Shown here one piece after another: positions 55,632-64,000 of a stretch of 64,000 nucleotides of DNA; position 1 is the stretch's first letter; the number at the start of each line of letters is the position of its first letter. Made by a program: the position numbers and the translations under genes. Source of the stretch: AA29 sp041481445 (lineage in GTDB: Bacteria > Acidobacteriota > Vicinamibacteria > Fen-336); assembly GCA_041481445.1 (NCBI GenBank), contig JBGPBV010000014.1:1-64000 (forward strand). The letters are read 5' to 3'. Below the pieces are notes generated by a model. It made no database searches, was not told where the DNA came from, and saw only the letters and a program-made list of their open reading frames with translations.

Positions 55632-57848
55632 ATGCGCCACCCCGTCGCCGGGCTCCTGGCCCTGGCCTGCCTCGGCGTCCCCGCCCTCCTCCACGCCGCC
55701 CAGCCCCAGTTCTGGCCGCTCGAGGGGGCGCGCGATTTCCTGGAGGGCGAGACGGAGGGGCTCTCGGTCGACTCCGAGGGGCGCGTCCGGCTCGCTCCCG
55801 CCACCCGCGTCCTGCAAGACCCCGAGGCCCCGTACGTGTGGTCCCTGGCCCGTGACGGCGACGGGCGGCTCTACGTCGGCACCGGCAACGAAGGGAAGGT
55901 CTTCAAGGTCGAGAACGGCAAGTCCTCGCTCCTGTTCGACGCCCCCGAGCTCGAGGTGCACGCGCTGGCGGTGGGCAAGGACGGCAAGGTCTACGCCGGG
56001 ACCTCGCCCGACGGCAAGGTCTACGAGATCGACCGCGACGGCAAGTCGGAGGTCTACTTCGACCCCAGCGACAAGTACATCTGGGCCCTCGCCTTCGACG
56101 ACAAGGGCCGGCTCCTCGTGGCCACCGGGTCGGAGGGGCGCATCCACCGCGTGACGGCCAAGGACAAGTCGGAGGTCCTCTTCTCGAGCCCGGAGGGGCA
56201 CCTCACCGCCCTCGCCGTGGACGGCAAGGGCAACGTCTACGCGGGCAGCACTCCGGGCGGCGTCCTCTACCGCATCGACTCCGCGGGCAAGGTGTTCGTG
56301 CTGCACGACTCCGCCTACCGCGAGGTCAAGGCGGTGGACGTGGCCGCGGACGGGAGCCTGTACGCGGCGCTCATCGACGGCAAGGACAAGGAGGACCATA
56401 CCCCGAGCGTGCCGATGCTGCCTCCCGTGACCTCGGCTCCGATCGGCGAGGTCACGGTCAGCGAGAGCTTCAGCCTGGCCGGACCTCCCGCTCCCAGCGC
56501 CACGCCTTCGCCGCGGGCCATGGAGCCGATCCGGACGGGCGCGAGCAAGGGCGCGGTCGTGCGCGTGTCCCCGACCGGCGAGGTGGACGTCGTCTGGACC
56601 TCGTCCGACGAGATGCCGCACGCGATCGTGGCCGCCGACGACGGCGTGCTCCTCGGCACCGGCAACAAGGGCAAGCTCTACCGCCTCCACCCGGACCGCT
56701 CCTGGACGATGGTCACCTCCTTCCCGGCCGAGCAGGTGACGAGCCTGCTGCGCGCGAAGTCGGGCGAGGTGTTCCTGGCCACCTCGAACCCCGGCAAGGT
56801 GCACGTGGTGGAGGGGGCGGCGGGGACGCGGGGCACGCTCACCTCGAAGGCGAAGGACACCGACACCGTCTCGAGCTGGGGCCGGGTGCGCTGGGACGCC
56901 GAGCTGCCCCCCGGCACCGAGATCCAGGTGCTCACGCGCAGCGGCAACACCACGACCCCGGACAGCACCTGGTCCGCCTGGTCGGCGCCCTACACCGACC
57001 GCAAGGGCACGCCGATCGCGAGCGAGGCCGCGCGCTTCCTCCAGGTGCGCGCGGTCCTGATCGGCACGCAGGGCCGTTCGCCCGTGCTCGACACCCTGGT
57101 GGCCGCCTACCTCCAGCGGAACCTGCGCCCGCAGATCCAGTCCATCACCGTGCATCCGCCGGGCGAGGTCTTCCAGAAGCCGATCTCGCTCTCCGGCGAC
57201 GTGGACATCCTCGGCCTCGACGAGCCGCGCAGCCCGGACGGGCGGCCGGGCGGATCCGCCTCCCGCGTGAACGCGCCGTCGGCCACCGCCTACAGCCGAC
57301 GCCTGTACCAGAAGGGCGTGCAGACGTTCTCCTGGAAGGCGGACGATCCCAACAGCGACACGCTCGTCTACGACGTGTACTACCGGCCGCTGGGCGACAG
57401 CCGGTTCCGGCTGCTGAAGAAGGGCGTGACGGACACCGTGGTGGCCTGGGACACCACGACCGTCCCCAACGGCCGCTACGTCGTCAAGGTGACGGCCAGC
57501 GACTCGCCCAGCAACCCCGCCGGCTCCGCGCTCAGCGGCGACAAGGAGAGCGCCCCCTTCGACGTCGACAACACCCCGCCCGCCGTCACGGTGACCCTGG
57601 CCGCGGGCACGCCCGCGCGGGTGCACGTCACCGTCAAGGACGACTCCAGCATCGTGCGCAAGACCGAGTACTCGATCGACGGCGGGAAATGGCAGGAGGT
57701 CCACCCCGCCGACGGCATCAACGACAGCCTCGAGGAGAGCTACGACTTCCCGCTCGGCGAGCTGGCGGGCCCCGGTCCCCACGTCGTGGTCGTGCGGGCG
57801 TCCGACCTGCTGGGGAACGTCTCCACCGGCCGCGTCGAGGTCCCGTAG
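55632..57848 (+). CDS. Secreted beta-propeller protein with C-terminal Ig/FN3-like region
   Basis: The 738-residue product has a signal peptide (MRHPVAGLLALACLGVPALLHA). NHL/SMP-30-like blades follow: DGRLYVGTGNEGKVFKVENG, DGKVYAGTSPDGKVYEIDRDG, KGRLLVATGSEGRIHRV, KGNVYAGSTPGGVLYRIDSAG and later DGVLLGTGNKGKLYRL. The C-terminal 200 residues are of Ig/fibronectin type (FSWKADDPNSDTLVYDVYYR, PPAVTVTLAAG). ATG 55632 has GCGAGG upstream. It lies 36 bp after the S55-like gene, so the two may act together outside the cytoplasm. Confidence 0.75.
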   Translation: MRHPVAGLLALACLGVPALLHAAQPQFWPLEGARDFLEGETEGLSVDSEGRVRLAPATRVLQDPEAPYVWSLARDGDGRLYVGTGNEGKVFKVENGKSSLLFDAPELEVHALAVGKDGKVYAGTSPDGKVYEIDRDGKSEVYFDPSDKYIWALAFDDKGRLLVATGSEGRIHRVTAKDKSEVLFSSPEGHLTALAVDGKGNVYAGSTPGGVLYRIDSAGKVFVLHDSAYREVKAVDVAADGSLYAALIDGKDKEDHTPSVPMLPPVTSAPIGEVTVSESFSLAGPPAPSATPSPRAMEPIRTGASKGAVVRVSPTGEVDVVWTSSDEMPHAIVAADDGVLLGTGNKGKLYRLHPDRSWTMVTSFPAEQVTSLLRAKSGEVFLATSNPGKVHVVEGAAGTRGTLTSKAKDTDTVSSWGRVRWDAELPPGTEIQVLTRSGNTTTPDSTWSAWSAPYTDRKGTPIASEAARFLQVRAVLIGTQGRSPVLDTLVAAYLQRNLRPQIQSITVHPPGEVFQKPISLSGDVDILGLDEPRSPDGRPGGSASRVNAPSATAYSRRLYQKGVQTFSWKADDPNSDTLVYDVYYRPLGDSRFRLLKKGVTDTVVAWDTTTVPNGRYVVKVTASDSPSNPAGSALSGDKESAPFDVDNTPPAVTVTLAAGTPARVHVTVKDDSSIVRKTEYSIDGGKWQEVHPADGINDSLEESYDFPLGELAGPGPHVVVVRASDLLGNVSTGRVEVP

Positions 57849-57858
57849 CCCTTCCGCG

Positions 57859-58791
57859 CTGAGAGTCCTCCTCGTCCGCGCGGGAGCCCTCGGCGACGTG
57901 CTGCTCCTGCGCGCGTCGGTGGCCGCCTTGCGGGCGGCCGGACATCGCGTCTCCGTCCTCGCCCCTTCCGCCGCCGGGGCCGCGCTGGTCGGGCCCGGAC
58001 CGGGCGAGGCGGAGTCGGCCCTGCCCTGGGAGGCGGCGAGCATGGCCTCGCTGCTGTCCGGCGACGGCCAATTGCCGGACGAGGCGCGGCGCGTGCTGGC
58101 TCCCTTCGATGGCGTGATCGCCTACACGTCGAACGAGGAGCTGGTACGTGGGATTGCCGCCGCGGCCCCGAGGGCGCAGGTTGTGTCCCGCGGGCCGCTT
58201 CCTCCAACGAGTGGTCCGCACGCCGCCAGATGGCTGGCGGAGGCCGTGAGGCCTTTCGGTGCCGACCCGAACACACCGACACCGCTGCTGCAGCCCACCG
58301 CAGACGAGATCGGCTGCAGCAGGACATGGCTCGACCGGCTGGGCGCGCGCTTCCTGGCCATCCATCCCGGCAGCGGCTCGGCGGGCAAGAACTGGCCGGC
58401 CGATCGGTTCACGTCGGTGGTGGACGCGGTCGCGGCCGGGCAGCCGTGGCTGCTCGTCGAGGGTCCGGCCGATCGCGACGCCGCCGTCCCGCTGGCGCGC
58501 CGTGATGGCGCCGTCCGGGCCCGCGAGCTGCCGGCGAGGGTCCTGGGGACGGTGCTCGCCCGAGCGGGCGTCTACGTCGGCAACGACTCCGGCGTGAGCC
58601 ACCTCGCCGCGGCCTGGGGAGCGCCGGTCGTCGCCCTCTTCGGACCGACCGACCCTGCCCTCTGGGCGCCCGTCGGCCCGAGGGTCACCGTCGTCCGCTC
58701 CCCGGACGGCCGGATGGACGGGATCGCCGCCACGCACGTGACGGACGCCGCTCTGGAGCGTCGCGAGGCGGCCGGCCTGGAGATCGTTTAG
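57859..58791 (+). CDS. Glycosyltransferase family 9 (heptosyltransferase-like), apparent CTG start
   Basis: The protein has the GT9 hallmark opening RVLLVRAGALGDVLLLRAS, then LAIHPGSGSAGKNWPADRF near 165 and YVGNDSGVSHLAAAWGAP with VVALFGPTDP near 238-265. Family members add heptose or other sugars to LPS core. The conserved opening begins at CTG 57859, and there is no in-frame ATG, GTG or TTG between the previous gene's end and it; the first standard codon (GTG 57898) would cut off the conserved loop. The CTG start gives 310 residues and lies 10 bp after the propeller stop. Confidence 0.85.
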   Translation: MRVLLVRAGALGDVLLLRASVAALRAAGHRVSVLAPSAAGAALVGPGPGEAESALPWEAASMASLLSGDGQLPDEARRVLAPFDGVIAYTSNEELVRGIAAAAPRAQVVSRGPLPPTSGPHAARWLAEAVRPFGADPNTPTPLLQPTADEIGCSRTWLDRLGARFLAIHPGSGSAGKNWPADRFTSVVDAVAAGQPWLLVEGPADRDAAVPLARRDGAVRARELPARVLGTVLARAGVYVGNDSGVSHLAAAWGAPVVALFGPTDPALWAPVGPRVTVVRSPDGRMDGIAATHVTDAALERREAAGLEIV

Positions 58792-58802
58792 ATCTAAACG
58801 AT
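58783..58802. promoter_or_regulatory. Perfect 20 bp palindrome overlapping the GT9 stop codon
   Basis: ATCGTTTAGATCTAAACGAT is a perfect palindrome that includes the TAG stop of the GT9 gene. Its right 16 bases match the element at 43983-43998 except one base. It may be an operator for the following lipoprotein promoter (58836) or a factor-dependent terminator. Confidence 0.5.
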
Positions 58803-58835
58803 TTCGTTCCGGAACGAGAGACCCGCCATTCCCTG

Positions 58836-58865
58836 TTGACCGGCCGCTCACGCCTGGCCTACCCT
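58836..58865 (+). promoter_or_regulatory. Predicted promoter of the 58883 lipoprotein gene
   Basis: TTGACC (58836-58841), an 18 bp spacer and TACCCT (58860-58865) are the same hexamers and spacing as at metK. The transcript would begin near 58872, about 11 bases before the ATG, with no ribosome site in view. Confidence 0.55.
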
Positions 58866-58882
58866 TCCCCAGCACCTCTGCC

Positions 58883-60079
58883 ATGAAGCGGGCGCTGCTG
58901 GCCGCGTCGCTCTCCGCCCTCCCCCTCCTCCCCGGATGCGGAGGGGGGACCGGAATGCCGACGCCGGCGACGTCCGCGCCCGCCGTGTCCGGCGCTACCG
59001 CGTCCACGCTCCTGTTCGTGCGCCAGCGCGGCGGGGCCGTCGTCGCCTTCGGGGTCGACGCGGCGACGGGAGCCCTTCACGGCCCCGGGCGGCCGGTCGC
59101 TTCCGGCGTGACGGTTGCGCTCTTCACGGACCCGCGGGGACGGTTCGTGTACACGCTCGACGAGACGTCCGTCAGCGCGCTGCGCATCGTCGATCCGATC
59201 ACGGGCGCCCTCGCCCCCTCGGGGTCCCCGACCCCGCTGACACTGCCCGCCGGCCGGGCGGTGGTCGCGATCGAGCCCTCCGGCCGGTTCGCCTACGTGA
59301 CCGAGAGCCGTAGGACCCAATACGATTGCCTCGGTCCCGGCCTCGTCCACACCTACGCGATCGACACTCTCGGCACCTGGTCCGTGGTTCCGGGCGGCGA
59401 CGCCGTCACCGAGACCGCGCCCAGCGGCATCGCTTTCGCGCGCGGGGGCCGGACCGCGTACGTGACCGCGTCCGGCGACCATACGCAGCTCTACGGCCCG
59501 TGCCCTCGCGGCGGGATCTCGGCCTACACCGTGGACGACGCCACGGGCCGGCTGTCCGCCGTAGCCGGCTCTCCCTTCGCGGCCGACTACGGCAACGACG
59601 GGATCGGAGCCGCCTCGCCCCGCGGGCTCGCGTTCATCCTCAAGAGCGAGTACTACGCGGGCCTGGCCATCCGGAGCTATCGGGTCGACGAGACGACGGG
59701 TGCGCTCGCCCCGGCGGGCGTCACGCCGATACTGACGGCGAACCTCACCCCCGGCCGCCTGCTGGTCGACCCCCAGAATCGTTTCGTCTACGCGTCCTGG
59801 GAGCCCGACTCCGGTCCGATCCAGACCGCGGCCTTCGCCATCCAACCCTCGGGCGCCCTGGCCCCGGTCCCCGGATCACCGTTCGACGTCGAGGCCTTTC
59901 CGACGACCCTGGACCCGGACGGGCGGTTCCTCTACTTCATCGGAGGACCCGACGGCCACCAGATCGACGCCAGCGCGGTGGATGGTCTGACCGGCGGCCT
60001 GTCTCCCGTCCCCGGCTACCCGGTCTCGCTCGCCGGCGATCGGATCGCCGGTCTGGCGTTCGTTCGGACGGCGCCCTGA
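58883..60079 (+). CDS. Lipoprotein with lactonase-type beta-propeller
   Basis: The 398-residue product has a lipobox LLPGC (Cys19) and repeated blades with the 6-phosphogluconolactonase-like pattern: VVAFGVDAATGALH, FTDPRGRFVYTLDE, LRIVDPITGALAPSGSP, ISAYTVDDATGRLSAVAGSPF, LVDPQNRFVYAS and ALAPVPGSPFDV. Enzymatic activity is not shown; many members are scaffold-like. It follows the palindrome and its own promoter and converges with the anti-sigma gene, sharing TGATCA at the two stop codons' edge. Confidence 0.8.
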   Translation: MKRALLAASLSALPLLPGCGGGTGMPTPATSAPAVSGATASTLLFVRQRGGAVVAFGVDAATGALHGPGRPVASGVTVALFTDPRGRFVYTLDETSVSALRIVDPITGALAPSGSPTPLTLPAGRAVVAIEPSGRFAYVTESRRTQYDCLGPGLVHTYAIDTLGTWSVVPGGDAVTETAPSGIAFARGGRTAYVTASGDHTQLYGPCPRGGISAYTVDDATGRLSAVAGSPFAADYGNDGIGAASPRGLAFILKSEYYAGLAIRSYRVDETTGALAPAGVTPILTANLTPGRLLVDPQNRFVYASWEPDSGPIQTAAFAIQPSGALAPVPGSPFDVEAFPTTLDPDGRFLYFIGGPDGHQIDASAVDGLTGGLSPVPGYPVSLAGDRIAGLAFVRTAP

Positions 60080-60805
60080 TCAGACCCCGCCCCAGACCTC
60101 CATCCGGCTGAACAGGCGATAGATGCTCACCGCGACCGGGCGGCCCCGGAAGCGGGCCGGCTCGTAGCGCTCACGGCGCAGCGCGTCCACCATCGGACGC
60201 GCCAGCTCGGAGTCTCCGCCGAGGACGGTGACGGCGGAGACGCTGCCGTCGCGGGCAACCACCGTCTCCAGGAACACCGTGCCCGGCCCGGGATGCGCGG
60301 GCAGGTAGGACGGGACCACCTCTCCCGAGCGCACGCGGGGCGGGCTCACCTCCGACATCGAGAACAGCGGGTTGCCCTCGGTGCCCGACGGCGGGAGCAG
60401 GCTCCCCCAGGTCGATGGAGACGCGGACAGGCGGACCGTGGGCAGCGGCTCCGCCGCCCGGCCCAGGGCGAGCGCGCCCGTGAGCACTCCCACCAGGACG
60501 AACACGGCGGGCACGAGGCTCGGCAGCATGAGGGGGCGCGCGGACCCGAAGGGGCGGAACAGGAGCGACAGCCCGGGCTGGCGCCTCTCCATGTCGAGGC
60601 GGTCGAAGACGCCGGCGGCGATCTCCCCGGCCGTCTCGATCACGGGCAGGGACCCCAGGTGGTCGAGATCGGCGTTGAACGAGCGCCACGACGCGGCGCA
60701 CTGGGCACAGGCCTCCAGGTGCGCCGTGATCGCGCGGGCTTCCGCCGCCGCCAGCGCGCGATCGCGATGCTCGGAGAACCGGCGCCGCACCCGGCCGCAA
60801 TTCAT
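60080..60805 (-). CDS. Anti-sigma factor with zinc-finger, membrane helix and TonB C-terminal domain
   Basis: The 241-residue product opens with a zf-HC2-type anti-sigma domain (His29, Cys33, Cys36 in AHLEACAQCAASW). One membrane helix follows (about 92-115, PSLVPAVFVLVGVLTGALAL), then a periplasmic C-terminal TonB_C-like domain: VFLETVVARDGSVSAVTVLG, MVDALRRERYEPARFRGRPVAVSIY. It should bind the ECF sigma factor encoded just upstream. Its ATG shares ATGA with the sigma gene stop. The TonB_C domain as sensor part is unusual. Confidence 0.85.
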   Translation of the reverse strand: MNCGRVRRRFSEHRDRALAAAEARAITAHLEACAQCAASWRSFNADLDHLGSLPVIETAGEIAAGVFDRLDMERRQPGLSLLFRPFGSARPLMLPSLVPAVFVLVGVLTGALALGRAAEPLPTVRLSASPSTWGSLLPPSGTEGNPLFSMSEVSPPRVRSGEVVPSYLPAHPGPGTVFLETVVARDGSVSAVTVLGGDSELARPMVDALRRERYEPARFRGRPVAVSIYRLFSRMEVWGGV

Positions 60806-61437
60806 GGCCTCTCCTCCCCTTCCCGACCCAGCCCCCGCCGCAGGCCGTCGCGGGCGCGCGACAGCCGGCTCTTCACCGTCCCCACCGGCAGGGCGAGCGT
60901 GGTCCCGATCTCCTCGCACGTGAGCCCCTCGACCTCGCGCAGGAGCAGGATCGCGCGGTGGTCGAAGGACAGGGCCCCGAGCGCGGACTCGATCCGGCGC
61001 GCGCGCTCGCGCCGGGCCAGCCGCTCGAACGGGCTCTCGTCCGCGGAGGCCGTGGCCAGCCTCGCCTCGTCGGCCGCGCTGATGTCCTCGAGCGGGCACA
61101 GAGCGGCCCGCCGCCGCCGGCGCCACCAGCGCTGCCGGTTCCGGCACTGGTTCACGACGATGCGGTAGATCCAGGTCCGCAGCGTGCTGCGGCCCTGGAA
61201 GCCGCCGAGCGTCCGGTAGACCTGGAGGAAGACGTCCTGGCCGATGTCGCGCGCCTCCTCCGGATCCCCGAGCAGCCGCGCCGCCAGGTTGAGGACCATG
61301 CCCTCGTGCAGCGCGACGAGGCGCGCGAAGGCCTCCGCGTCGCCCTGCCGGCAGCGCTCGACGAGGGCGGGCTCGGCCGCGGTCGCCGCCGGTCGGCTCT
61401 CTGCCGTCGAGAGGGCGAGCTCACCCGAGGCCATCAT
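60802..61437 (-). CDS. rpoE: ECF RNA polymerase sigma factor
   Basis: The product (about 211 residues) has sigma region 2 (EAFARLVALHEGMVLNLAARLL and DIGQDVFLQVYRTLGGFQGRS) and sigma-70 region 4 (SALGALSFDHRAILLLREVE, GLTCEEIGTTLALPVGTVKSRLSRARDGL). It is co-expressed with its anti-sigma factor. The start is unclear: ATG 61437 or 61434 follow GGAGGT closely, and GTG 61470 is possible but has no ribosome site. Targets cannot be read. Confidence 0.92.
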   Translation of the reverse strand: MMASGELALSTAESRPAATAAEPALVERCRQGDAEAFARLVALHEGMVLNLAARLLGDPEEARDIGQDVFLQVYRTLGGFQGRSTLRTWIYRIVVNQCRNRQRWWRRRRRAALCPLEDISAADEARLATASADESPFERLARRERARRIESALGALSFDHRAILLLREVEGLTCEEIGTTLALPVGTVKSRLSRARDGLRRGLGREGEERP

Positions 61438-61616
61438 GACCTCCAAACCCACCGCCTGCCTCTTCGACACCGGGAGGGGGCGCTGGGTTCCGCATGCCGA
61501 GTCTACGCCTGTCGGGCGGGCCGGCTTCCGACTCCGTGAGCCGCCTCACCCGGATACCCCGCACACCCCGCCCGATACGGTCGCGTGCGTGTGTCAAGAT
61601 CGAGCACGGGAACCCC

Positions 61617-62993
61617 ATGAGCACCAGGGCGGAAGATCGGCCCGTCGAAGCGCAGGAGAAAGCGGCCGCGGTGGCGGTGGAACCGGCGGCCGCCTCCTCC
61701 TGGGGCAAGGCCTTCTGGACCGCCTTGTGGGTCAACACGACCTACTTCGCCGAGGGCCTGCCCCTCATCATCACGCTCCGCCTGGGCACGGTGTTCTTCA
61801 CGGACATCGGAGCCAGCCTGACGTCGATCGGATACGTGAACTTCCTGGGCCTGCCCTGGAATTTCAAGTTCCTCTGGGCCCCCCTGCTCGACATCTTCGG
61901 GACCAAGCGCCGATGGCTCGTCTGGCTGCAGGCGATCGTCGGCCTCGTCATCCTGGCCGTGGCCTGGGCCGCGTATCGCGTGCCCATGGAGAGTCCCCAC
62001 GGCCACCTGACCGGCATTGCCGTGATGCTGGTCATCCTCGCCTTCGTGGCCGCCACCAACGACATCGCGATCGACGCCTATTACATGGAGGCGATCCGCG
62101 GGATCCGCGAGCAGGCCGCCTACACCGGGCACAAGGCGATGGGGTACCGGATCGCCATCATCGCGGGCGTCACCGGCCTCCTGGGGCTGGCCGCACTGAG
62201 CCCGGACAAGCGCCTGGACTGGGCGCTGGCCTTCGGCACGGGCGGCCTCACCATGCTCGTGTTCGCCCTGTTCCACGCCGTCGCCCTGCCGCGTCCGGAG
62301 CTCTCCGGCGGGCCTCGTCCCGACCTCCGCCAGACCTTCGCGACGTTCGGGCGCGCCTTCGGGAGCTACCTCCAGCAGGACAAGATCGCGATCGTGCTGC
62401 TGTTCATCCTGACCTACAAGATCGGAGACGAGATCCTCTTCTCGATGAACAGCGCCTTCCTCCTCCGCGAGCTGGGGGTGACCAAGGGGCAGCTCTCGTG
62501 GCTGGCCGGCGTGATCGGGGCGGGCACGACCATCGCGGGAGCGATGGCGGGGTCGTACTGGATCAAGCGCAAGGGCCTCAAGAAGGCCATCTGGCCGCTG
62601 ACCATCATCATGAACTTCAACATCTGGGCCTACGTCTGGCTGGCCTGGGCCAAGCCAGACCCGGCCACCCCCCACGGGTTCGCGTGGATCGCGTTCGTCC
62701 ACGGCTACGAGAACTTCGCCGCCGCCCTCGGCAACGCCGTGCTCCTCGTGTACCTCCTCACCACCTGCAAGGCGGAGTTCAAGGCCGCCCACTACGCGAT
62801 CGGGTCCGCCATCATGTCGATCCCCTCGCGCCTGGTGGGAGGCTTCGGGGGCGCGATCGCCGCCCACATCGGCTTCCTGAGCTTCTTCATCCTCGGATTC
62901 CTCGTGTCGCTGCCCTCCATGCTGCTGCTGTTCGTGGTGCCGCTCAAGGACGACCCGCAACCGGGGGGGCCGGCCCCCGCCCGCGGCCATTAG
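61617..62993 (+). CDS. MFS permease of the AmpG/PAT-like type
   Basis: The 458-residue product has about twelve hydrophobic helices. Features include WVNTTYFAEGLPLIITLRLG at the first helix and GYVNFLGLPWNFKFLWAPLLD, typical of AmpG/muropeptide and acetyl-CoA-type permeases. FVAATNDIAIDAYYMEAIR and DEILFSMNSAFLLRELGVTKG follow. AmpG imports anhydro-muropeptides for recycling, but other substrates are possible. ATG 61617 is preceded by TCAAGATCGAG, similar to other -10 regions here. It ends 21 bp before lysC. Confidence 0.85.
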   Translation: MSTRAEDRPVEAQEKAAAVAVEPAAASSWGKAFWTALWVNTTYFAEGLPLIITLRLGTVFFTDIGASLTSIGYVNFLGLPWNFKFLWAPLLDIFGTKRRWLVWLQAIVGLVILAVAWAAYRVPMESPHGHLTGIAVMLVILAFVAATNDIAIDAYYMEAIRGIREQAAYTGHKAMGYRIAIIAGVTGLLGLAALSPDKRLDWALAFGTGGLTMLVFALFHAVALPRPELSGGPRPDLRQTFATFGRAFGSYLQQDKIAIVLLFILTYKIGDEILFSMNSAFLLRELGVTKGQLSWLAGVIGAGTTIAGAMAGSYWIKRKGLKKAIWPLTIIMNFNIWAYVWLAWAKPDPATPHGFAWIAFVHGYENFAAALGNAVLLVYLLTTCKAEFKAAHYAIGSAIMSIPSRLVGGFGGAIAAHIGFLSFFILGFLVSLPSMLLLFVVPLKDDPQPGGPAPARGH

Positions 62994-63014
62994 AATCGGT
63001 CGGGAGGTCGAGCG

Positions 63015-64000
63015 GTGGCGATCGTGGTCCAGAAGTACGGCGGCTCCTCGGTAGCCGACGTCGAGAAGATGCAGAAGGTGGCCGACCGCATCGCGGCCAC
63101 GAAGAAGTCGGGCAAGGACGTGGTGGTGGTCGTCTCCGCCATGGGCGACACCACGGACGACCTCTTGTCCCTGGCCAAGCGGGTCTCCGCGAGCCCGCCC
63201 CGGCGCGAGCTCGACATGCTGCTCTCGGCGGGCGAGCGCATCTCGATGGCCCTGGTCTCGATGGCCCTCAACGCGCGCGGCATCCCCGCCGTGAGCTTCA
63301 CCGGCTCGCAGTCCGGCATCGTCACCAACGACGCCCACGCCAACGCGCGGATCGTCGAGGTGCGGCCCTTCCGCGTCCAGGACGAGCTGGACAAGGGCAA
63401 GGTCGTGATCGTGGCCGGCTTCCAGGGCGTGTCCTACCGCCGCGACGTCACCACCCTCGGCCGCGGGGGCTCGGACACGACCGCGGTCGCGCTGGCCGCC
63501 GCGCTGCAGGCGGACTGCGAGATCTACTCGGACGTGGAGGGCGTCTACACCGCCGACCCGCGCGTGGTGCCCGAGGCCCGCCGCCTGGCCGAGATCAGCT
63601 ACGAGGAGATGCAGGAGCTGGCGGAGTCGGGGGCGAAGGTCCTCAACGCCCAGGCGGTGGAGTTCGCGAAGGAGCGCGGGATCGCCATCTACGCGCGGGC
63701 CACCAGGGGAGGGGCGGAGACGGTGGTGCGCAAGTTCCCGCCCCGCGCGCCCGGGCGCGTGGTCGGCGTGGCCAGCGAGACCGGCCTCGTGTCCCTCACC
63801 ACTGCCGACGACGGCCCGGACCTGCTGCTGCGCGTGCTCGAGCACCTGGACGGGCGCCAGGCGGCAGGCAAGCAGCTCCTCTTCCAGGACTGGCCCGGCC
63901 GCGGCGGGTCAGGGTCGCTCGTCCTCTCCCTCGAGAACCTGCACGACTTCCCCACCCTGCGCCGCGAGGTCGAGAGCGCGTTCGCCTCGCGCGTGCACCT
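63015..64000 (+). CDS. lysC: Aspartate kinase, N-terminal part (3' end outside window)
   Basis: The 328 residues in view start AIVVQKYGGSSVADVEKMQKV. They contain VVVVSAMGDTTDDLL, the substrate loop SFTGSQSGI, TLGRGGSDTTAVALAAALQ and CEIYSDVEGVYTADPR, all typical of the LysC kinase domain. The beginning of an ACT regulatory region follows (VVGVASETGLVSLTT). It makes aspartyl phosphate, the entry to lysine, threonine and methionine. The GTG has GGGAGG eight bases upstream. The frame runs through the window end. Confidence 0.95.
   Translation, partial: MAIVVQKYGGSSVADVEKMQKVADRIAATKKSGKDVVVVVSAMGDTTDDLLSLAKRVSASPPRRELDMLLSAGERISMALVSMALNARGIPAVSFTGSQSGIVTNDAHANARIVEVRPFRVQDELDKGKVVIVAGFQGVSYRRDVTTLGRGGSDTTAVALAAALQADCEIYSDVEGVYTADPRVVPEARRLAEISYEEMQELAESGAKVLNAQAVEFAKERGIAIYARATRGGAETVVRKFPPRAPGRVVGVASETGLVSLTTADDGPDLLLRVLEHLDGRQAAGKQLLFQDWPGRGGSGSLVLSLENLHDFPTLRREVESAFASRVH

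Noticed and set aside
53658..58043. Minus-strand open frame of 1461 codons across the S55-like and propeller genes
   Set aside because: It is the antisense shadow of two genes with clear signal peptides and repeats; composition is His/Gly/Arg-rich without domains.

Overview
The window is GC-rich, Gram-negative chromosome with almost no non-coding space. The lipid A gene fabZ-lpxA, lpxI, BamA/Skp, LptE, Lol transporter parts and a TonB protein all point to an LPS-type outer membrane. A DUF4388 protein, a DUF6677 protein, SpoIID/S55-type secreted proteins and high-GC gene content together suggest Acidobacteriota (a Vicinamibacteria- or Thermoanaerobaculia-like member), but this is inference from gene content, not a phylogenetic result. 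No rRNA, tRNA, CRISPR array, transposase or prophage was seen.

Layout. 1-3401 (+): a HEAT-repeat / Hsp70-like / HEAT-repeat module. 3412-9851 (-): PHP-domain protein, metK, xerD, a beta-barrel protein and murJ, read away from rpsT (9935, +). 10182-47453 is one uninterrupted minus-strand block. In transcription order it holds thiolase, 3-hydroxyacyl-CoA dehydrogenase and enoyl-CoA hydratase; ribH-nusB-lysS; a lolC/E-type permease, an AbrB/PIN toxin-antitoxin pair and lolD; clpC; bamA-skp-(fabZ-lpxA)-lpxI-oxidoreductase; tonB-type and SpoIID proteins; DUF4388, miaA and deoB; DUF177-rpmF-plsX-fabD-fabG-acpP-fabF; etfB-etfA; an HDAC-like amidohydrolase; an O-antigen ligase-like protein; leuS, lptE and holA. 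Many junctions are ATGA, GTGA, TTGA or TGATG overlaps, so translation is heavily coupled.

47518-64000 is more mixed. It has a lipoprotein, a small protein/nucleotidyltransferase pair, an internally shortened conserved hypothetical, an aconitase-superfamily protein with a beta-decarboxylating dehydrogenase and small membrane proteins, an S55-like secreted protein, two beta-propeller proteins, a GT9 glycosyltransferase with an apparent CTG start, an ECF sigma factor with an anti-sigma/TonB-C fusion, an AmpG-like permease and the 5' part of aspartokinase.

How the genes work together: envelope biogenesis (lipid A, Bam, Lol, Lpt, MurJ, O-antigen ligase) is interleaved with fatty-acid synthesis that supplies it (plsX, fabD/G/F, acpP, fabZ fused to lpxA) and with short-chain acyl-CoA metabolism plus its electron acceptor ETF. 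Sigma70-type promoters can be read directly at several places (TTGACA/TTGACC, 16-18 bp, TAnnnT). Several lie so close to start codons that leaderless mRNAs are likely. The most unusual points are the FabZ-LpxA fusion without lpxD, the toxin-antitoxin pair spliced between lolC/E and lolD, the anti-sigma factor with a TonB C-terminal domain, the S55-like protein with its Ser and His motifs in reversed order, and a near-identical palindrome at two distant sites.
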